The notes under the pieces were generated by a model that saw only the letters and a program-made list of their open reading frames with translations, was not told where the DNA came from and made no database searches. The translations under genes were made by a program, and so were the position numbers. Positions 17,473 through 26,839 of a DNA stretch of 64,000 nt are shown here, piece by piece (position 1 is the first letter of the stretch; the number at the start of each line of letters is the position of its first letter). Origin of the DNA: BRH-c25 sp012519325. Lineage in GTDB: Bacteria; Bacillota; Clostridia; Lutisporales; Lutisporaceae. Where the stretch lies: positions 124,001 through 188,000 of the forward strand of contig JBMNHZ010000010.1 in NCBI GenBank assembly GCA_050950645.1. Direction: 5' to 3'.

Positions 17473-18243
17473 TTAGGAATTCAAATCCTTCATAGAATCT
17501 AAAAAATCAAGGGATTTAAACCTTTTTCCCAGATGGTTTTGGATGAAGGATCTTGTTATTCTTTCAATTTCATTAAAAATAGTATTATCAATTTTCTTAG
17601 TATTTAGTCGAGAAATTTCAGTGTTCAACAAAAATTTAATAGCTTCCGCAGTACCCTGGCTTATGGTAAAAACCTCTCCGGTTTTTCTCCCATTTTCATC
17701 GGCACTGCAATTGCTGCATATTACTCCTCCCAAATCAATACTGAATCTGGTATAAGCCTCACTGCTCTTTCTGCATACGGCACATCTGACAATATTAGGC
17801 CTGTACCCGCTGATATCCATAAGCTTGAGCCGGTAACCAAGGCTGAGTATTCCCATTGGTATCTCTTCGGTGGAGAGATAGTATAGTGTCTTTGCCAGCA
17901 GCAGGAACAGCCTTTCGCCTGGAATACCCTCATCGGAAACAGCTTCTGCAAGCTCTGCAAAGTAGGTGGCATAGGAAAGCCGCAGCAGATCCTTTCTTAT
18001 GTTATAGAAGGTTTCTCTGGTTACTGCCTGTGAAATGTGATAAAAATTCGTACCTTTGTATAATATAAACTCACTGAAAACAAAAACTTCAGATGATGAA
18101 AGAAGACTGCTCTTTGGTTTCCGGCAGCCTTTGGCAATAGCTTTGATTTTCCCGTTGTTTCTGGTAAGTATTGTGAGTATCTTATCGGCTTCCCCCAGGT
18201 TAGTATACCTTAGGACTATTCCTTCCGTCTTAGATATTGACAT
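17473..18243 (-). CDS. recO: DNA repair protein RecO
   Basis: 256 residues starting MSISKTEGIVLRYTNLGEADKILTILTRNNGKIKAIAKG, the OB-fold of RecO. Helical middle region, and a zinc-binding set CAVC...CSNC around residues 147-180. It mediates RecA loading on SSB-coated single strands in the RecFOR pathway. Located 10 bases after era, as in other Firmicutes. Confidence 0.94.
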   Translation of the reverse strand: MSISKTEGIVLRYTNLGEADKILTILTRNNGKIKAIAKGCRKPKSSLLSSSEVFVFSEFILYKGTNFYHISQAVTRETFYNIRKDLLRLSYATYFAELAEAVSDEGIPGERLFLLLAKTLYYLSTEEIPMGILSLGYRLKLMDISGYRPNIVRCAVCRKSSEAYTRFSIDLGGVICSNCSADENGRKTGEVFTISQGTAEAIKFLLNTEISRLNTKKIDNTIFNEIERITRSFIQNHLGKRFKSLDFLDSMKDLNS

Positions 18244-18253
18244 TAAATCACTC

Positions 18254-19150
18254 CTAGTTATAACCTAAGTTCTTCAGTGCACTTCTGCTGTCACGCCAAT
18301 TGCTTCTCACCTTGACCCAAAGCTGAAGGTTTATCTTGCAATGCAGCAGGTTTTCTATATCGATTCTGGATCTAATACCTATCTCTTTCAGCATCCTACC
18401 CTTCTTTCCTATTATTATCCCCTTATGTGATTCCTTCTCACAGTATATTATAGCTTCAATATCCATTAGATCCTTATTATCCCTTTCCTTCATGGAAGTG
18501 ATTTCCACGGCTGTGCCATGAGGTACTTCTTCCGATGCAAGCACAAGTATCTTCTCTCTTATGATCTCAGAAACAATAAACCTCTCAGGCATATCGGTAT
18601 ATATGTCCTCAGGAAAGTACTTCGGCCCTTCCGGTAGATGCTTCACTATCTCCTTCAGAAGTTCATCCAGATTCTCTCCGGTGCTTGCCGAAACAGGTAT
18701 TATGCTGTCAAAATAATCCTCATGCATTATTAAGGAAGCTGCAACCTGCTGCAGTCTGGATTTCGATATCTTGTCTATTTTGTTCAGCACAAGTATGACC
18801 GGCGAGTTTACCTTTTCCGCTACCTCTGCTGCATACATGTCTCCCCTCCCTATTTCCGAAGAACAGTCAAACATAACCACAACTACATCCACGCCTTTAA
18901 GAGCGTCGGTTGCTGTTCTTACCATATACTCTCCCAACATATGCTTCGGCTTATGTATACCGGGAGTATCTATAAAAACTATCTGGTACTCATTTGTTGT
19001 ATATATACAGCGGATTGAGTTCCTGGTCGTCTGGGGTTTGCTGGAAATAATAGAAACCCGCTCTCCCAGCAGCTTATTTATAAGAGTTGACTTGCCTACA
19101 TTCGGCCTTCCAATTATTGTTACAAATCCTGACTTGAATTTTGTATCCAT
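18254..19150 (-). CDS. era: GTPase Era
   Basis: 298 residues. G1 GRPNVGKSTL, G3 DTPGIHKPKH, G4 LNKIDK and the C-terminal KH domain with GIIIGKKGRMLKEIG are all visible. Era binds 16S rRNA and aids 30S subunit assembly. It is 11 bases downstream of cdd and upstream of recO in the conserved ybeY-dgkA-cdd-era-recO cluster. Confidence 0.97.
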   Translation of the reverse strand: MDTKFKSGFVTIIGRPNVGKSTLINKLLGERVSIISSKPQTTRNSIRCIYTTNEYQIVFIDTPGIHKPKHMLGEYMVRTATDALKGVDVVVVMFDCSSEIGRGDMYAAEVAEKVNSPVILVLNKIDKISKSRLQQVAASLIMHEDYFDSIIPVSASTGENLDELLKEIVKHLPEGPKYFPEDIYTDMPERFIVSEIIREKILVLASEEVPHGTAVEITSMKERDNKDLMDIEAIIYCEKESHKGIIIGKKGRMLKEIGIRSRIDIENLLHCKINLQLWVKVRSNWRDSRSALKNLGYN

Positions 19151-19161
19151 AACTTTACTCC

Positions 19162-19542
19162 TTAAAATTCCGTAAAAGCCTCGGGTAATAATTCTCCGAT
19201 AGTATGAATCCTTACTTTATCTCCGCTCTTGGTAATAAGTTTTACGTCCAAACCCCATTCGGACATGAATTGTCTGCAAATCCCGCAGGGATATGTGAAA
19301 CCCTTGAGGCTGCTGGCTACTGCAATGGCTTCAAACTCCCTCTCTCCTTCTGATATTGCCTTTGCAAATGCAACTCTTTCCGCGCATATGGTTGCACCAA
19401 AGGACGAGTTCTCAATATTGCAGCCGGTATATATCTTGCCGCTCTTGGTCAGCAATGCCGCCCCGACCTTGAAGCCGGAATACTTTACATAAGCATTTTC
19501 CATGGCTTCCTGTGCCTTTTCAATTAGCATGTCGTAGTTCAT
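19162..19542 (-). CDS. cdd: Cytidine deaminase
   Basis: 126 residues with the zinc/active site pattern NIENSSFGATICAERVAFAKAI (HAE variant CAE, as in the tetrameric Cys-type enzymes) and YPCGICRQFM supplying two more cysteines. It deaminates cytidine and deoxycytidine in pyrimidine salvage. The ATG at 19542 has AAGGAG 7 bases ahead; the upstream start at 19563 overlaps the preceding lipoprotein gene and is less likely. Confidence 0.94.
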   Translation of the reverse strand: MNYDMLIEKAQEAMENAYVKYSGFKVGAALLTKSGKIYTGCNIENSSFGATICAERVAFAKAISEGEREFEAIAVASSLKGFTYPCGICRQFMSEWGLDVKLITKSGDKVRIHTIGELLPEAFTEF

Positions 19543-19546
19543 ATTC

Positions 19547-20605
19547 TCACTCCTTGATTTCAACCTTCACATAATTTGGAACAACCTGTATCCATGTTAT
19601 GCCCTTATTCATATGGACTTCATTGCCCTTAAGGTCCTTATATGTTGTTTTTGCACTTCTGCTGCTCTTGCTCCATTCAATTTCTATAAGCTTTCCTCCG
19701 CTCAGGTAATATCCCCTGCCCTTGCCGATATTTTTAATCTCCAGCCGCCCTACATCGTCAAGAACCTTACTGGTAGTTTTTTCAACGATTATATTTGCTG
19801 CAGCAATATCCTTCCCGGACTCCTTGTCCTTAAGCCTTGTTCCATTTATCGTCCGATAATATAATTTGTCCTTTTCATTATATTCATACCCGACAATATA
19901 ATTCTTACTGTAATTAAATGTGATTGAGCGGGTTTTCTTTCCATCAGGTTCAAGAAATTCCTCGTTGAACTTAAAGTACTCAGGTGCCGTTTTATTATTG
20001 AATTTATTGCTCTCCATTACTTCTCTCATAAGCTTGGTACTAGCATACAGATTATGAGGCATCTTTCGGTCCTTTGATCTCCAGAAACATGGAGAACCCT
20101 TCAAATCATTGAGGGTATTTACTTTAAGTGTTACCAGATCCTGCAGCGCCTGAGGACTTCCGCCGCAGTGCACATATACCGCATTGAATTCCAGAGCCTT
20201 ATCTATGAAATAAGGCCTGGCACTTCTCACCGGGCCAATTTTATCCGTATGGTTATGGTGAAAAATTGCCATATATCTCGTGATATTGCCTTCAACAGGG
20301 ATTTCATATACTATCTCAGCATCGGCAAGCCCTGATTGGGGCCTTGCATTATATTCATTATCAATCATTACAGCAATAGGCCTGAGTTTCAGGTCCGCTT
20401 CTAATGTAACCAACTCTCCCGTTAAAGGGCAAGGTGAGCCCTTGGGAGGTTCAGGATCCGGGATTGGAGTCGGTTCGACAGTTGGTTCGGGAATGACTTC
20501 CGGTTCAACATTTGATACGGGTTCAGTGCTTTTGCCGCATCCGGAAAATATTACTGCTATAAGGCATAAAATTATCAGCGTAACCTGGCAACTCTTATTT
20601 TTCAT
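19547..20605 (-). CDS. DUF3048 (YerB-like) lipoprotein
   Basis: 352 residues. A lipoprotein signal peptide with lipobox FSGC (Cys22) is followed by a proline/glutamate-rich linker (PEVIPEPTVEPTPIPDPEPP) and a DUF3048 domain (RPIAVMIDNEYNARPQSGLADAEIVYEIPVEG...). Bacillus YerB is the best-known relative, of unclear function. It is inserted between dgkA and cdd, where Bacillus has no such gene. It probably sits on the outer face of the membrane. Confidence 0.85.
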   Translation of the reverse strand: MKNKSCQVTLIILCLIAVIFSGCGKSTEPVSNVEPEVIPEPTVEPTPIPDPEPPKGSPCPLTGELVTLEADLKLRPIAVMIDNEYNARPQSGLADAEIVYEIPVEGNITRYMAIFHHNHTDKIGPVRSARPYFIDKALEFNAVYVHCGGSPQALQDLVTLKVNTLNDLKGSPCFWRSKDRKMPHNLYASTKLMREVMESNKFNNKTAPEYFKFNEEFLEPDGKKTRSITFNYSKNYIVGYEYNEKDKLYYRTINGTRLKDKESGKDIAAANIIVEKTTSKVLDDVGRLEIKNIGKGRGYYLSGGKLIEIEWSKSSRSAKTTYKDLKGNEVHMNKGITWIQVVPNYVKVEIKE

Positions 20606-20702
20606 TTGAAACCCTCTTTCTAAAAAAATAAAAATTATATCTCCGGCACAAAAGAAGAAAATTGCAGCGCATTATTCTTCTTATAAGTATCTGAAACAGT
20701 CG

Positions 20703-21071
20703 CTATAAGTACCTTTGGAGAATCAAAATACCCACTGCTACCGAGTTAATTGCAGCAACCAATACGGCACCTGCGGCAACATCCTTTGCAATCTTTGCCA
20801 CCGGGTCATACTCCTTTGTTGCCGTGTCAACCGCCTTCTCTACTGCAGTGTTTATCAATTCACAGATAAATACCAGAGATATTGAAATTATAACCATAAT
20901 GAATTCCATACTGCTTATTTGCAAAAATACACAGACTGCAACCACAACAGCGGCAATAACAAGGTGCAGCCTCATATTTCTCTGAGTCTTCAAGCAGTAT
21001 TCAATTCCTTCTAATGCATACTTAAAGCTTTCGATAAGTTTCCTGGAGCTCACATTTTCACTTCCTGTCAC
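20703..21071 (-). CDS. dgkA: Undecaprenol/diacylglycerol kinase (DgkA family)
   Basis: 122 residues with three membrane helices. The family motif is ELINTAVEKAVD, preceded by the N-terminal amphipathic segment SFKYALEGIEYCLKTQRNMRLHLV. Gram-positive members phosphorylate undecaprenol for cell envelope lipid recycling. The start overlaps the ybeY stop by four bases. Confidence 0.94.
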   Translation of the reverse strand: MTGSENVSSRKLIESFKYALEGIEYCLKTQRNMRLHLVIAAVVVAVCVFLQISSMEFIMVIISISLVFICELINTAVEKAVDTATKEYDPVAKIAKDVAAGAVLVAAINSVAVGILILQRYL

Positions 21072-21553
21072 CTGGTAAGATTCAACCTTTTAAGTATTTC
21101 TTCCTGCTTATCGAACATTTCTCCCTCTGAAGCTCCTTCATCATGGTCATAGCCAAGAAGGTGCAGCATACCATGTACCAGCAGAAAAGCCAGTTCCCTT
21201 TTAAAGCTGTGTCCGTGCTCCTTTGACTGCTCCAACGCCTTTTCCATTGATATTACTATATCACCCAATGCAATTTCCTCTTCTATATAATCGGCATCTT
21301 CTTCCTCTTTTTCAAGCTCTTCCTCAGCGAATTCCACCAGTGGAAAGGATAGTACGTCCGTTTCCTTGTCAATACCCCTATATTCTTTATTCAGTCTCCT
21401 CATCTCTTCATTGTCCACAAAGGAAATACTCACCTCAAAGTCATCTTCGCACTCCTCATAAGCAAGAACCTTTTCAACCACTTGTGCAGCAAAACCTTCC
21501 ACAGCTTCATCCACTTTAATCTTCTCCTGCCTGTTGTCTATTAATACCGGCAT
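21068..21553 (-). CDS. ybeY: Endoribonuclease YbeY (rRNA maturation)
   Basis: 161 residues. The metal-binding HGMLHLLGYDH motif near the C-terminus and the RRLNKEYRGIDKETDVLSFP segment identify it. It acts in 16S rRNA 3' processing and ribosome quality control. An acidic insert EELEKEEEDADYIEEE near residue 85 is longer than usual. The ATG at 21553 is preferred, with GGAGG 7 bases ahead. Confidence 0.95.
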   Translation of the reverse strand: MPVLIDNRQEKIKVDEAVEGFAAQVVEKVLAYEECEDDFEVSISFVDNEEMRRLNKEYRGIDKETDVLSFPLVEFAEEELEKEEEDADYIEEEIALGDIVISMEKALEQSKEHGHSFKRELAFLLVHGMLHLLGYDHDEGASEGEMFDKQEEILKRLNLTR

Positions 21554-21645
21554 ACAATTACCTCCAAACATTATTTACTTCACACTTCAAAGCCCCGCCC
21601 TAATTCTCGCATCTCGCGTCTCATATCTCGCGTCTCGTGTCTTGC

Positions 21646-23712
21646 CTATTGTATATCCCTGTCACTCTCCGGATATTCTATTCTTTCATGGAAAATGCCT
21701 GCAAGAACCTTAACAAAAGACTGTCCTACCAGTTCCAGGTCCTTTAGTGTAAGGTCACAGTTGTCTAACTGTGCATTGTTGAGCTTATCTTTGATTATTT
21801 TTCTCACACCCTGTTCCACCTGATCCTGTGTAGGCTCGGATAGGGATCTGATATATGCCTCAACTGAATCTGCCAGCATGACTATTGCAGCTTCCGCTGT
21901 CTGCGGCTTTCTGAACGGGTATCTGAACTTGCTCTCGTCCACTGAATCAGTCCCTTCCGCATTTAATGCCTTATGATAGAAATATGCTACCAGCGTATTT
22001 CCATGATGCTCTTCAATAATCCTTATAACAGTCGATGGGAGCTTGTTCTTTCTGGCAATCTCCACCCCGTCCTTTACATGGGAAGTAATAACCAGAGCAC
22101 TTAGATTCGGAGTGATTTTATCATGGGGGTTATCCTTGGTAATCTGGTTTTCTTTGAAGAAATAAGGCCTTTTAAGCTTTCCTATGTCATGATAATATGC
22201 CCCCACTCTGCACAACAGCGGATTGGCACCTATGTCCTCCGCTGCTGCCTCAGCTAAATTTCCTACCAATATCGAATGGTAATAAGTACCCGGTGCTTCT
22301 ATAAGCAGCCGCCTCAGCATAGGCTGATTCGGATTTGATAATTCCAAAAGCTTTAAAGGGGTAATTATATCAAATACCGTTTCAAAAAACGGCAGTGTAC
22401 CGATAGTAAGAACTGCTGAAAGAGTGCCTCCTATGGCACCGTACAAGCCGTTGTAAAATATTCTATATATATCCTCTCGCCTCAGAATACCTTCACTAAA
22501 TATTATCAGCAGGCTGACCAGGCTTACGGCCAATCCTGCCAGTATAAAAGTACTTCTGTGATGTGTTTTTGATACCATTCCCGCTCCGAGTATACCGGTT
22601 AGGAGCATTATAACCACTACAGGCAAATCAAAGCCTCCAAGAAAACCCGCAAGTATAGACATCATTATATTGGACATTATGGCTACCCTTGGACCTACCA
22701 GTATGGAAATAAGCATAGCCCCTGCAGGCAGTACTATAAGATAATCGGAAATATTTTTCAGCACCATCGTAATTGTCAGAGCCATTAAAGTAATCAAGCT
22801 GACAAGAAGTATAGTGGAATTATTGTCCCAAAGCTTTCTGTCAAGGCTTCTCAGGTACAAGCCCATAATAATAAGACAGAGGCTGATTATTGTACCGTAG
22901 CCTATATAAAACTGAAAGTCGAACTTGTCATCATCGCTTTCGGCTAGAAGTCCATATGCATTCAGTAGTTGTATCTGCTGATATGATACTTCCTGCCCCT
23001 TGTTGACTATCAGAGTGCCTTTCCGGATTACTATGTCCTCCACCTTATCCCGTTCTTCCTGCCTTCTGGTCTGCGTGCCCATCTCATCATAGTACATATT
23101 TGGTTTCAGAACCATCACAGCAATATCCGCACCAATTTCATTAAGCTTGCTTTTTTTCGGAAGATTCATAAAAAATTCTCTTATGTCACTTCTCTTATCA
23201 TTCAGCTGTTGTTCCGTAATTCTTCCGCTCAGCATCTGGTTGATTATGTATTTGATATTGTCTTCCAGTGTTACAAGATCCTTCTGTGAAGCATCCAGAA
23301 GTGTATTATATATACTGTTTCCAAGGCTTATGTTCGAATCCCGCTCAAGAAGGCCAAGCTTCTGCGCCTTGTCAAGCTCCTCATTATTCTTCACCGAATT
23401 AAGAAGGGTAAAAAAGTCGCCTATTTTCTTTTCAATATCAATCTGCACGGTCAAATCCAGATTGTAAATCGGTTGGACGCTTTCTTCCGCCTGTTTCCTC
23501 CGAAGCTCAGTGGCAGACTTGTCCACAATATCTGACGGAGCATATATATCCACATCGGATATATCTCCTACCTGGAGATTATATTTCTGCGGCGCAGTAT
23601 TCAAAACGAACAGGAAAAACAGCGCAGAAAAAAGTCCTGCAATCAGCAATACTCTGATTGTAGTACTATTTTTTGCCAGTCTCTTTAAATTAAGAACAGA
23701 AAACTTTATCAT
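21646..23712 (-). CDS. pgpH: 7TM-HD family cyclic-di-AMP phosphodiesterase (PgpH-like)
   Basis: 688 residues. An N-terminal membrane anchor (about residues 17-37) precedes an extracellular 7TMR-HDED domain, then seven membrane helices (about 270-460), then a C-terminal HD domain. The catalytic signature is GTYYHSILVGNLAEAAAEDIG, with HDIGK further on. Listeria PgpH hydrolyses c-di-AMP. The start overlaps phoH by four bases. A homologue (yqfF) is in the same place in Bacillus. Confidence 0.93.
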   Translation of the reverse strand: MIKFSVLNLKRLAKNSTTIRVLLIAGLFSALFFLFVLNTAPQKYNLQVGDISDVDIYAPSDIVDKSATELRRKQAEESVQPIYNLDLTVQIDIEKKIGDFFTLLNSVKNNEELDKAQKLGLLERDSNISLGNSIYNTLLDASQKDLVTLEDNIKYIINQMLSGRITEQQLNDKRSDIREFFMNLPKKSKLNEIGADIAVMVLKPNMYYDEMGTQTRRQEERDKVEDIVIRKGTLIVNKGQEVSYQQIQLLNAYGLLAESDDDKFDFQFYIGYGTIISLCLIIMGLYLRSLDRKLWDNNSTILLVSLITLMALTITMVLKNISDYLIVLPAGAMLISILVGPRVAIMSNIMMSILAGFLGGFDLPVVVIMLLTGILGAGMVSKTHHRSTFILAGLAVSLVSLLIIFSEGILRREDIYRIFYNGLYGAIGGTLSAVLTIGTLPFFETVFDIITPLKLLELSNPNQPMLRRLLIEAPGTYYHSILVGNLAEAAAEDIGANPLLCRVGAYYHDIGKLKRPYFFKENQITKDNPHDKITPNLSALVITSHVKDGVEIARKNKLPSTVIRIIEEHHGNTLVAYFYHKALNAEGTDSVDESKFRYPFRKPQTAEAAIVMLADSVEAYIRSLSEPTQDQVEQGVRKIIKDKLNNAQLDNCDLTLKDLELVGQSFVKVLAGIFHERIEYPESDRDIQ

Positions 23713-24686
23713 TCGTCCTCTCCTATTTCTTCTTCATGCTTTTCATAGGCTTTTATGATATCCTTAACCAGCTTATGCCTGACAACGTCCTTTTCGCTGA
23801 AGTATACGAATTCTATACCTTTTATGCCTTTCAATATCTCCATAACTTGCTTCAACCCCGAGTATTTTCCTCTTGGCAAGTCAATCTGCGTAATATCTCC
23901 GGTAATAATAGCCTTAGAGCCAAAACCCAATCTGGTCAAAAACATTTTCATTTGTTCCGGAGAGGTGTTCTGTGCCTCATCAAGTATTATATATGAGTCA
24001 TCAAGGGTTCTGCCTCTCATATATGCAAGGGGGGCAACCTCTATTACTCCTCTTTCTATATGTTTTTGGTAGGTTTCGGCTCCCATTATGTCATGCAAGG
24101 CATCATATAAAGGCCTCAAATAAGGATCTACCTTGTTCTGCAGGTCCCCCGGCAGAAAGCCAAGCTTTTCTCCTGCTTCTACTGCAGGCCTTGTAAGAAT
24201 AATTCTGCTTACCTCATGGCTTTTGAAGGCCTTTACCGCCATAGCCATGGCAAGATAAGTCTTGCCTGTTCCGGCAGGGCCTATTCCAAATACAACTTCG
24301 CTATTGTTTATTGCATCTACATATCTTTTCTGTCCAATTGTCTTGCTCTTTATGGCTTTTCCCCTGGCATTTGTAATTATCACGCTGCCCAGCTCACCGC
24401 TTCCGCTTTCCTTGCCCTCTTTTACAAGTTCAATAGTATAGTTTACCGAATGGCTAGTGACAGATTCTCCATTCTCCTGCATTTTTGTCAGGATATCCAG
24501 GGTCTTTTTCGCCATAGCAACGTCATTTTCCTGGCCTACAATCTTTACTCCGCCTTCTCTGGCAATTATGTCCACATTGAACTCTTCTTCTATGACTTTA
24601 AGATTCCGGTCAAAGTTCCCAAAAAGATTCATTATTCTTTCCATATTATCAATTTCTATATTTGCTTCTGTATGGTTACCCTGCAA
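23709..24686 (-). CDS. phoH: PhoH family ATPase/RNA-associated protein
   Basis: About 325 residues. The PhoH core shows Walker A FGIGPAGTGKTYLAMAMAV, GFLPGDLQNKVDPYLRPLYDAL, and Walker B DSYIILDEAQNTSP. An N-terminal KH-like part covers roughly the first 95 residues. The true start is probably the TTG at 24686, with GGAGG 7 bases before it; the earlier frame contains the box itself. It is linked functionally with YbeY in RNA metabolism by conserved neighbourhood. Confidence 0.93.
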   Translation of the reverse strand: MQGNHTEANIEIDNMERIMNLFGNFDRNLKVIEEEFNVDIIAREGGVKIVGQENDVAMAKKTLDILTKMQENGESVTSHSVNYTIELVKEGKESGSGELGSVIITNARGKAIKSKTIGQKRYVDAINNSEVVFGIGPAGTGKTYLAMAMAVKAFKSHEVSRIILTRPAVEAGEKLGFLPGDLQNKVDPYLRPLYDALHDIMGAETYQKHIERGVIEVAPLAYMRGRTLDDSYIILDEAQNTSPEQMKMFLTRLGFGSKAIITGDITQIDLPRGKYSGLKQVMEILKGIKGIEFVYFSEKDVVRHKLVKDIIKAYEKHEEEIGEDE

Positions 24687-24715
24687 TTGCTCTCCTCCCA
24701 AGTGTTATTTTATAC

Positions 24716-25894
24716 TTAATTTATTTTTTGTTTTACTCCGATATCCTCAAGCACCTCTACGCTTATTTTTGCTTTAACGGATTTTTTGTCAGTATAATAA
24801 TCTATTTTCCTGTCCAGAATAACTGCGTCTTCCGGTATCCGGAGCTTTATCCTTGCGTTAAGCCTTTCTGTACACTTATCCTTTGCTTCATCAACCATAA
24901 GTGTTTTTAACCGGGGCTCCAATTCTTCAAATCTGTACTCAACAAGCTTTATCGGAAATACATAATCTCCTAAGCTTATCAGATACCTCTCTTCTATATA
25001 CTCATTAAAATCCTTGAAATTCACACTTCTCTTTCTTGAAAGCTCTTTGTCCAGAAGCTTTAATTTATACTGCCTGGCAACCTTTCCTGTCGGCTTGAAC
25101 TCTATTTGCTGAAGAGGTATTTCCTCTGCATCCTCATACCATGTCCTGGCACTTACTTTGGCAAGAGAATGTATTTGCCTGGGCTCCAGATTTTCTCTCA
25201 ATATTGTACCTGTAACCAGCTTCTGTCCCTTTCTGACAGAGTCCCCGTCCTTAACAAGTGGATCTCCCGAAAGTACCAGCAGCTTTGTTATTACTCCGTC
25301 TTTTGCCGCAACTATATCACAAGCATCAGTACGACTTATCAGAGGCGGGCCCTCACTTTTCTCCACAACCTCCACTATTGCCTTGGTCCCTTTTATCTGT
25401 ATCCCGATCCATGAAAGCTCCGGCATATTAATTAACACTCTATTTTCAATATGTCTTATGTCCAGTCTTCCTTTCCAGCTTCCTTCCTTAAGTCCTTCAT
25501 TATAAAGGCATCTTAATATATTCTCATTATCGATATCCTTTGCCCCTGTTATTTCAATCATCCAGACAAAAGAAGACATTGCGTAAATAAAAACGCATAT
25601 CAGGAACAGGCTGAAATAAAATAGCCGCCTCCTTCTGATATTCCTGATTATAAAAGGAAAGCCCCGTTTGCTCAATATGCTGACCGAACTGTCAGTTTTC
25701 CGCACAATGTCCCTGAGCCTTCTGAAATTCTCAAGGCCAATTTTTGCTTGGACTGTTGTATAATCAAGCTTCTCAATATCCCATATGTAAATATTATTGA
25801 CTACTGCCAGGTTAATAAACCTTTCAATCTTCAATCCTTTAACAATAATAATAGCATATCCCCTTAAATAATTCCATATTCGTATTATAAACAT
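24716..25894 (-). CDS. yqfD: Sporulation protein YqfD
   Basis: 392 residues. MFIIRIWNYLRGYAIIIVKGLKIERFINL is the standard YqfD N-terminus. One membrane segment follows near residue 95 (LFYFSLFLICVFIYAMSSF), then an extracytoplasmic region with an SHHiA/FtsQ POTRA-like part (ITGAKDIDNENILRCLY). B. subtilis YqfD is induced in sporulation. I chose the ATG at 25894; a 38-residue upstream extension overlaps yqfC and lacks family similarity. Confidence 0.9.
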   Translation of the reverse strand: MFIIRIWNYLRGYAIIIVKGLKIERFINLAVVNNIYIWDIEKLDYTTVQAKIGLENFRRLRDIVRKTDSSVSILSKRGFPFIIRNIRRRRLFYFSLFLICVFIYAMSSFVWMIEITGAKDIDNENILRCLYNEGLKEGSWKGRLDIRHIENRVLINMPELSWIGIQIKGTKAIVEVVEKSEGPPLISRTDACDIVAAKDGVITKLLVLSGDPLVKDGDSVRKGQKLVTGTILRENLEPRQIHSLAKVSARTWYEDAEEIPLQQIEFKPTGKVARQYKLKLLDKELSRKRSVNFKDFNEYIEERYLISLGDYVFPIKLVEYRFEELEPRLKTLMVDEAKDKCTERLNARIKLRIPEDAVILDRKIDYYTDKKSVKAKISVEVLEDIGVKQKIN

Positions 25895-25926
25895 GTCTCT
25901 TATACCCCCAGCGCCTTCAATGATAC

Positions 25927-26199
25927 CTAGAATTCTATATTCGTTATTTCTCCTGTTATTGTGATTTCCTCCTGCAATATTGTCTTTATTGAAAGGTTCT
26001 TGCCGCAAAGCTTCATTACGCTGCTGCCGATGTTGATTCTTATTGTCTCTTCACTGTATTCGATTATGCCTTTATGATTTTCCACTGTAACCTGCCCTGT
26101 GCCGATGATTATTATCTTTGAAACATCCAGAACTATATCCTTTGGAAGCTCAAAGGTGTTGGATATATTCTCCTTTAACTTGTAAATCCTCTTACCCAT
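25927..26199 (-). CDS. yqfC: Sporulation protein YqfC
   Basis: 90 residues, MGKRIYKLKENISNTFELPKDIVLDVSKIIIIGTGQVTVENHKGI..., matching the YqfC/YabP-like spore protein family in length and pattern. It precedes yqfD as in Bacillus. The second ATG is preferred because AGAGG lies 8 bases before it. Confidence 0.88.
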   Translation of the reverse strand: MGKRIYKLKENISNTFELPKDIVLDVSKIIIIGTGQVTVENHKGIIEYSEETIRINIGSSVMKLCGKNLSIKTILQEEITITGEITNIEF

Positions 26200-26263
26200 A
26201 GCATACACCTCTATATAAATGTATGCGGGAGGGGCATTTGGAAGAACAAAAATGGGATAGATA

Positions 26264-26312
26264 CAAAAAGGAGTATTGCAAACTGATTATTTAATAGTTT
26301 TGCAATACTCCT
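26264..26312 (-). terminator. Terminator after the 160-residue membrane protein gene
   Basis: A long stem pairs GGAGTATTGCAAAACT with AGTTTGCAATACTCC and is followed by TTTTTG on the minus strand. It separates the floA group from yqfC-yqfD-phoH. Confidence 0.88.
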
Positions 26313-26320
26313 CTTGATGC

Positions 26321-26803
26321 TTACCTTATTCTTCTTTTTATTGCCCGGGGCGGTCCCAATACCTCGGCCATAATTACGCTGCTGATAAGGCTTTCCTTTG
26401 ATATTTCAAATACGATGTCCTCTTCTGCTTCATATATCTCAGCCTTATGAGCATCCCTCTTTTCTTTTGTTATCTGCCTGATGCTTTCCGGATGTTCACT
26501 GGAAATACCCTCGGAGCTTTGGCTCAGCTCCATATAATCCAGGCTGCCGGTTCTGCTTCTGTCTTCTATTTCTATACCTTCAAATTCCTCTACATGATCC
26601 TCAACCTGCTTCGATTCCGGCAAATACTCTTTTAGATTTCCGAGCATTTCATTCCAGCTTTTTTCCAAATCCGCAAAAGGCCTTTCGGGCTGTTTGTGCT
26701 GCCTGGTCATTCCTCTTTGGCCTCCGCCCTGATTTTTACGCTGCTTGGCTGAAAAGTTAAACAAGGCTATTATAATGGCTATTACTATATATATACCTTC
26801 CAA
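26321..26803 (-). CDS. Hypothetical protein with single N-terminal membrane segment
   Basis: 160 residues. Residues 4-17 (IYIVIAIIIALFNF) form a membrane anchor, followed by a basic stretch (AKQRKNQGGGQRG) consistent with the body being cytoplasmic. The remainder is charged and probably mostly disordered, with a more hydrophobic C-terminal segment ISSVIMAEVLGPPRAIKRRIR. I do not recognise a family. It follows floA by 36 bases and occupies the place of yqfB in Bacillus, so a role at flotillin membrane domains is possible but unproven. Confidence 0.7.
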   Translation of the reverse strand: MEGIYIVIAIIIALFNFSAKQRKNQGGGQRGMTRQHKQPERPFADLEKSWNEMLGNLKEYLPESKQVEDHVEEFEGIEIEDRSRTGSLDYMELSQSSEGISSEHPESIRQITKEKRDAHKAEIYEAEEDIVFEISKESLISSVIMAEVLGPPRAIKRRIR

Positions 26804-26839
26804 CTACATCCCTCCTTTGATGGAGATGCCATATAGGGA

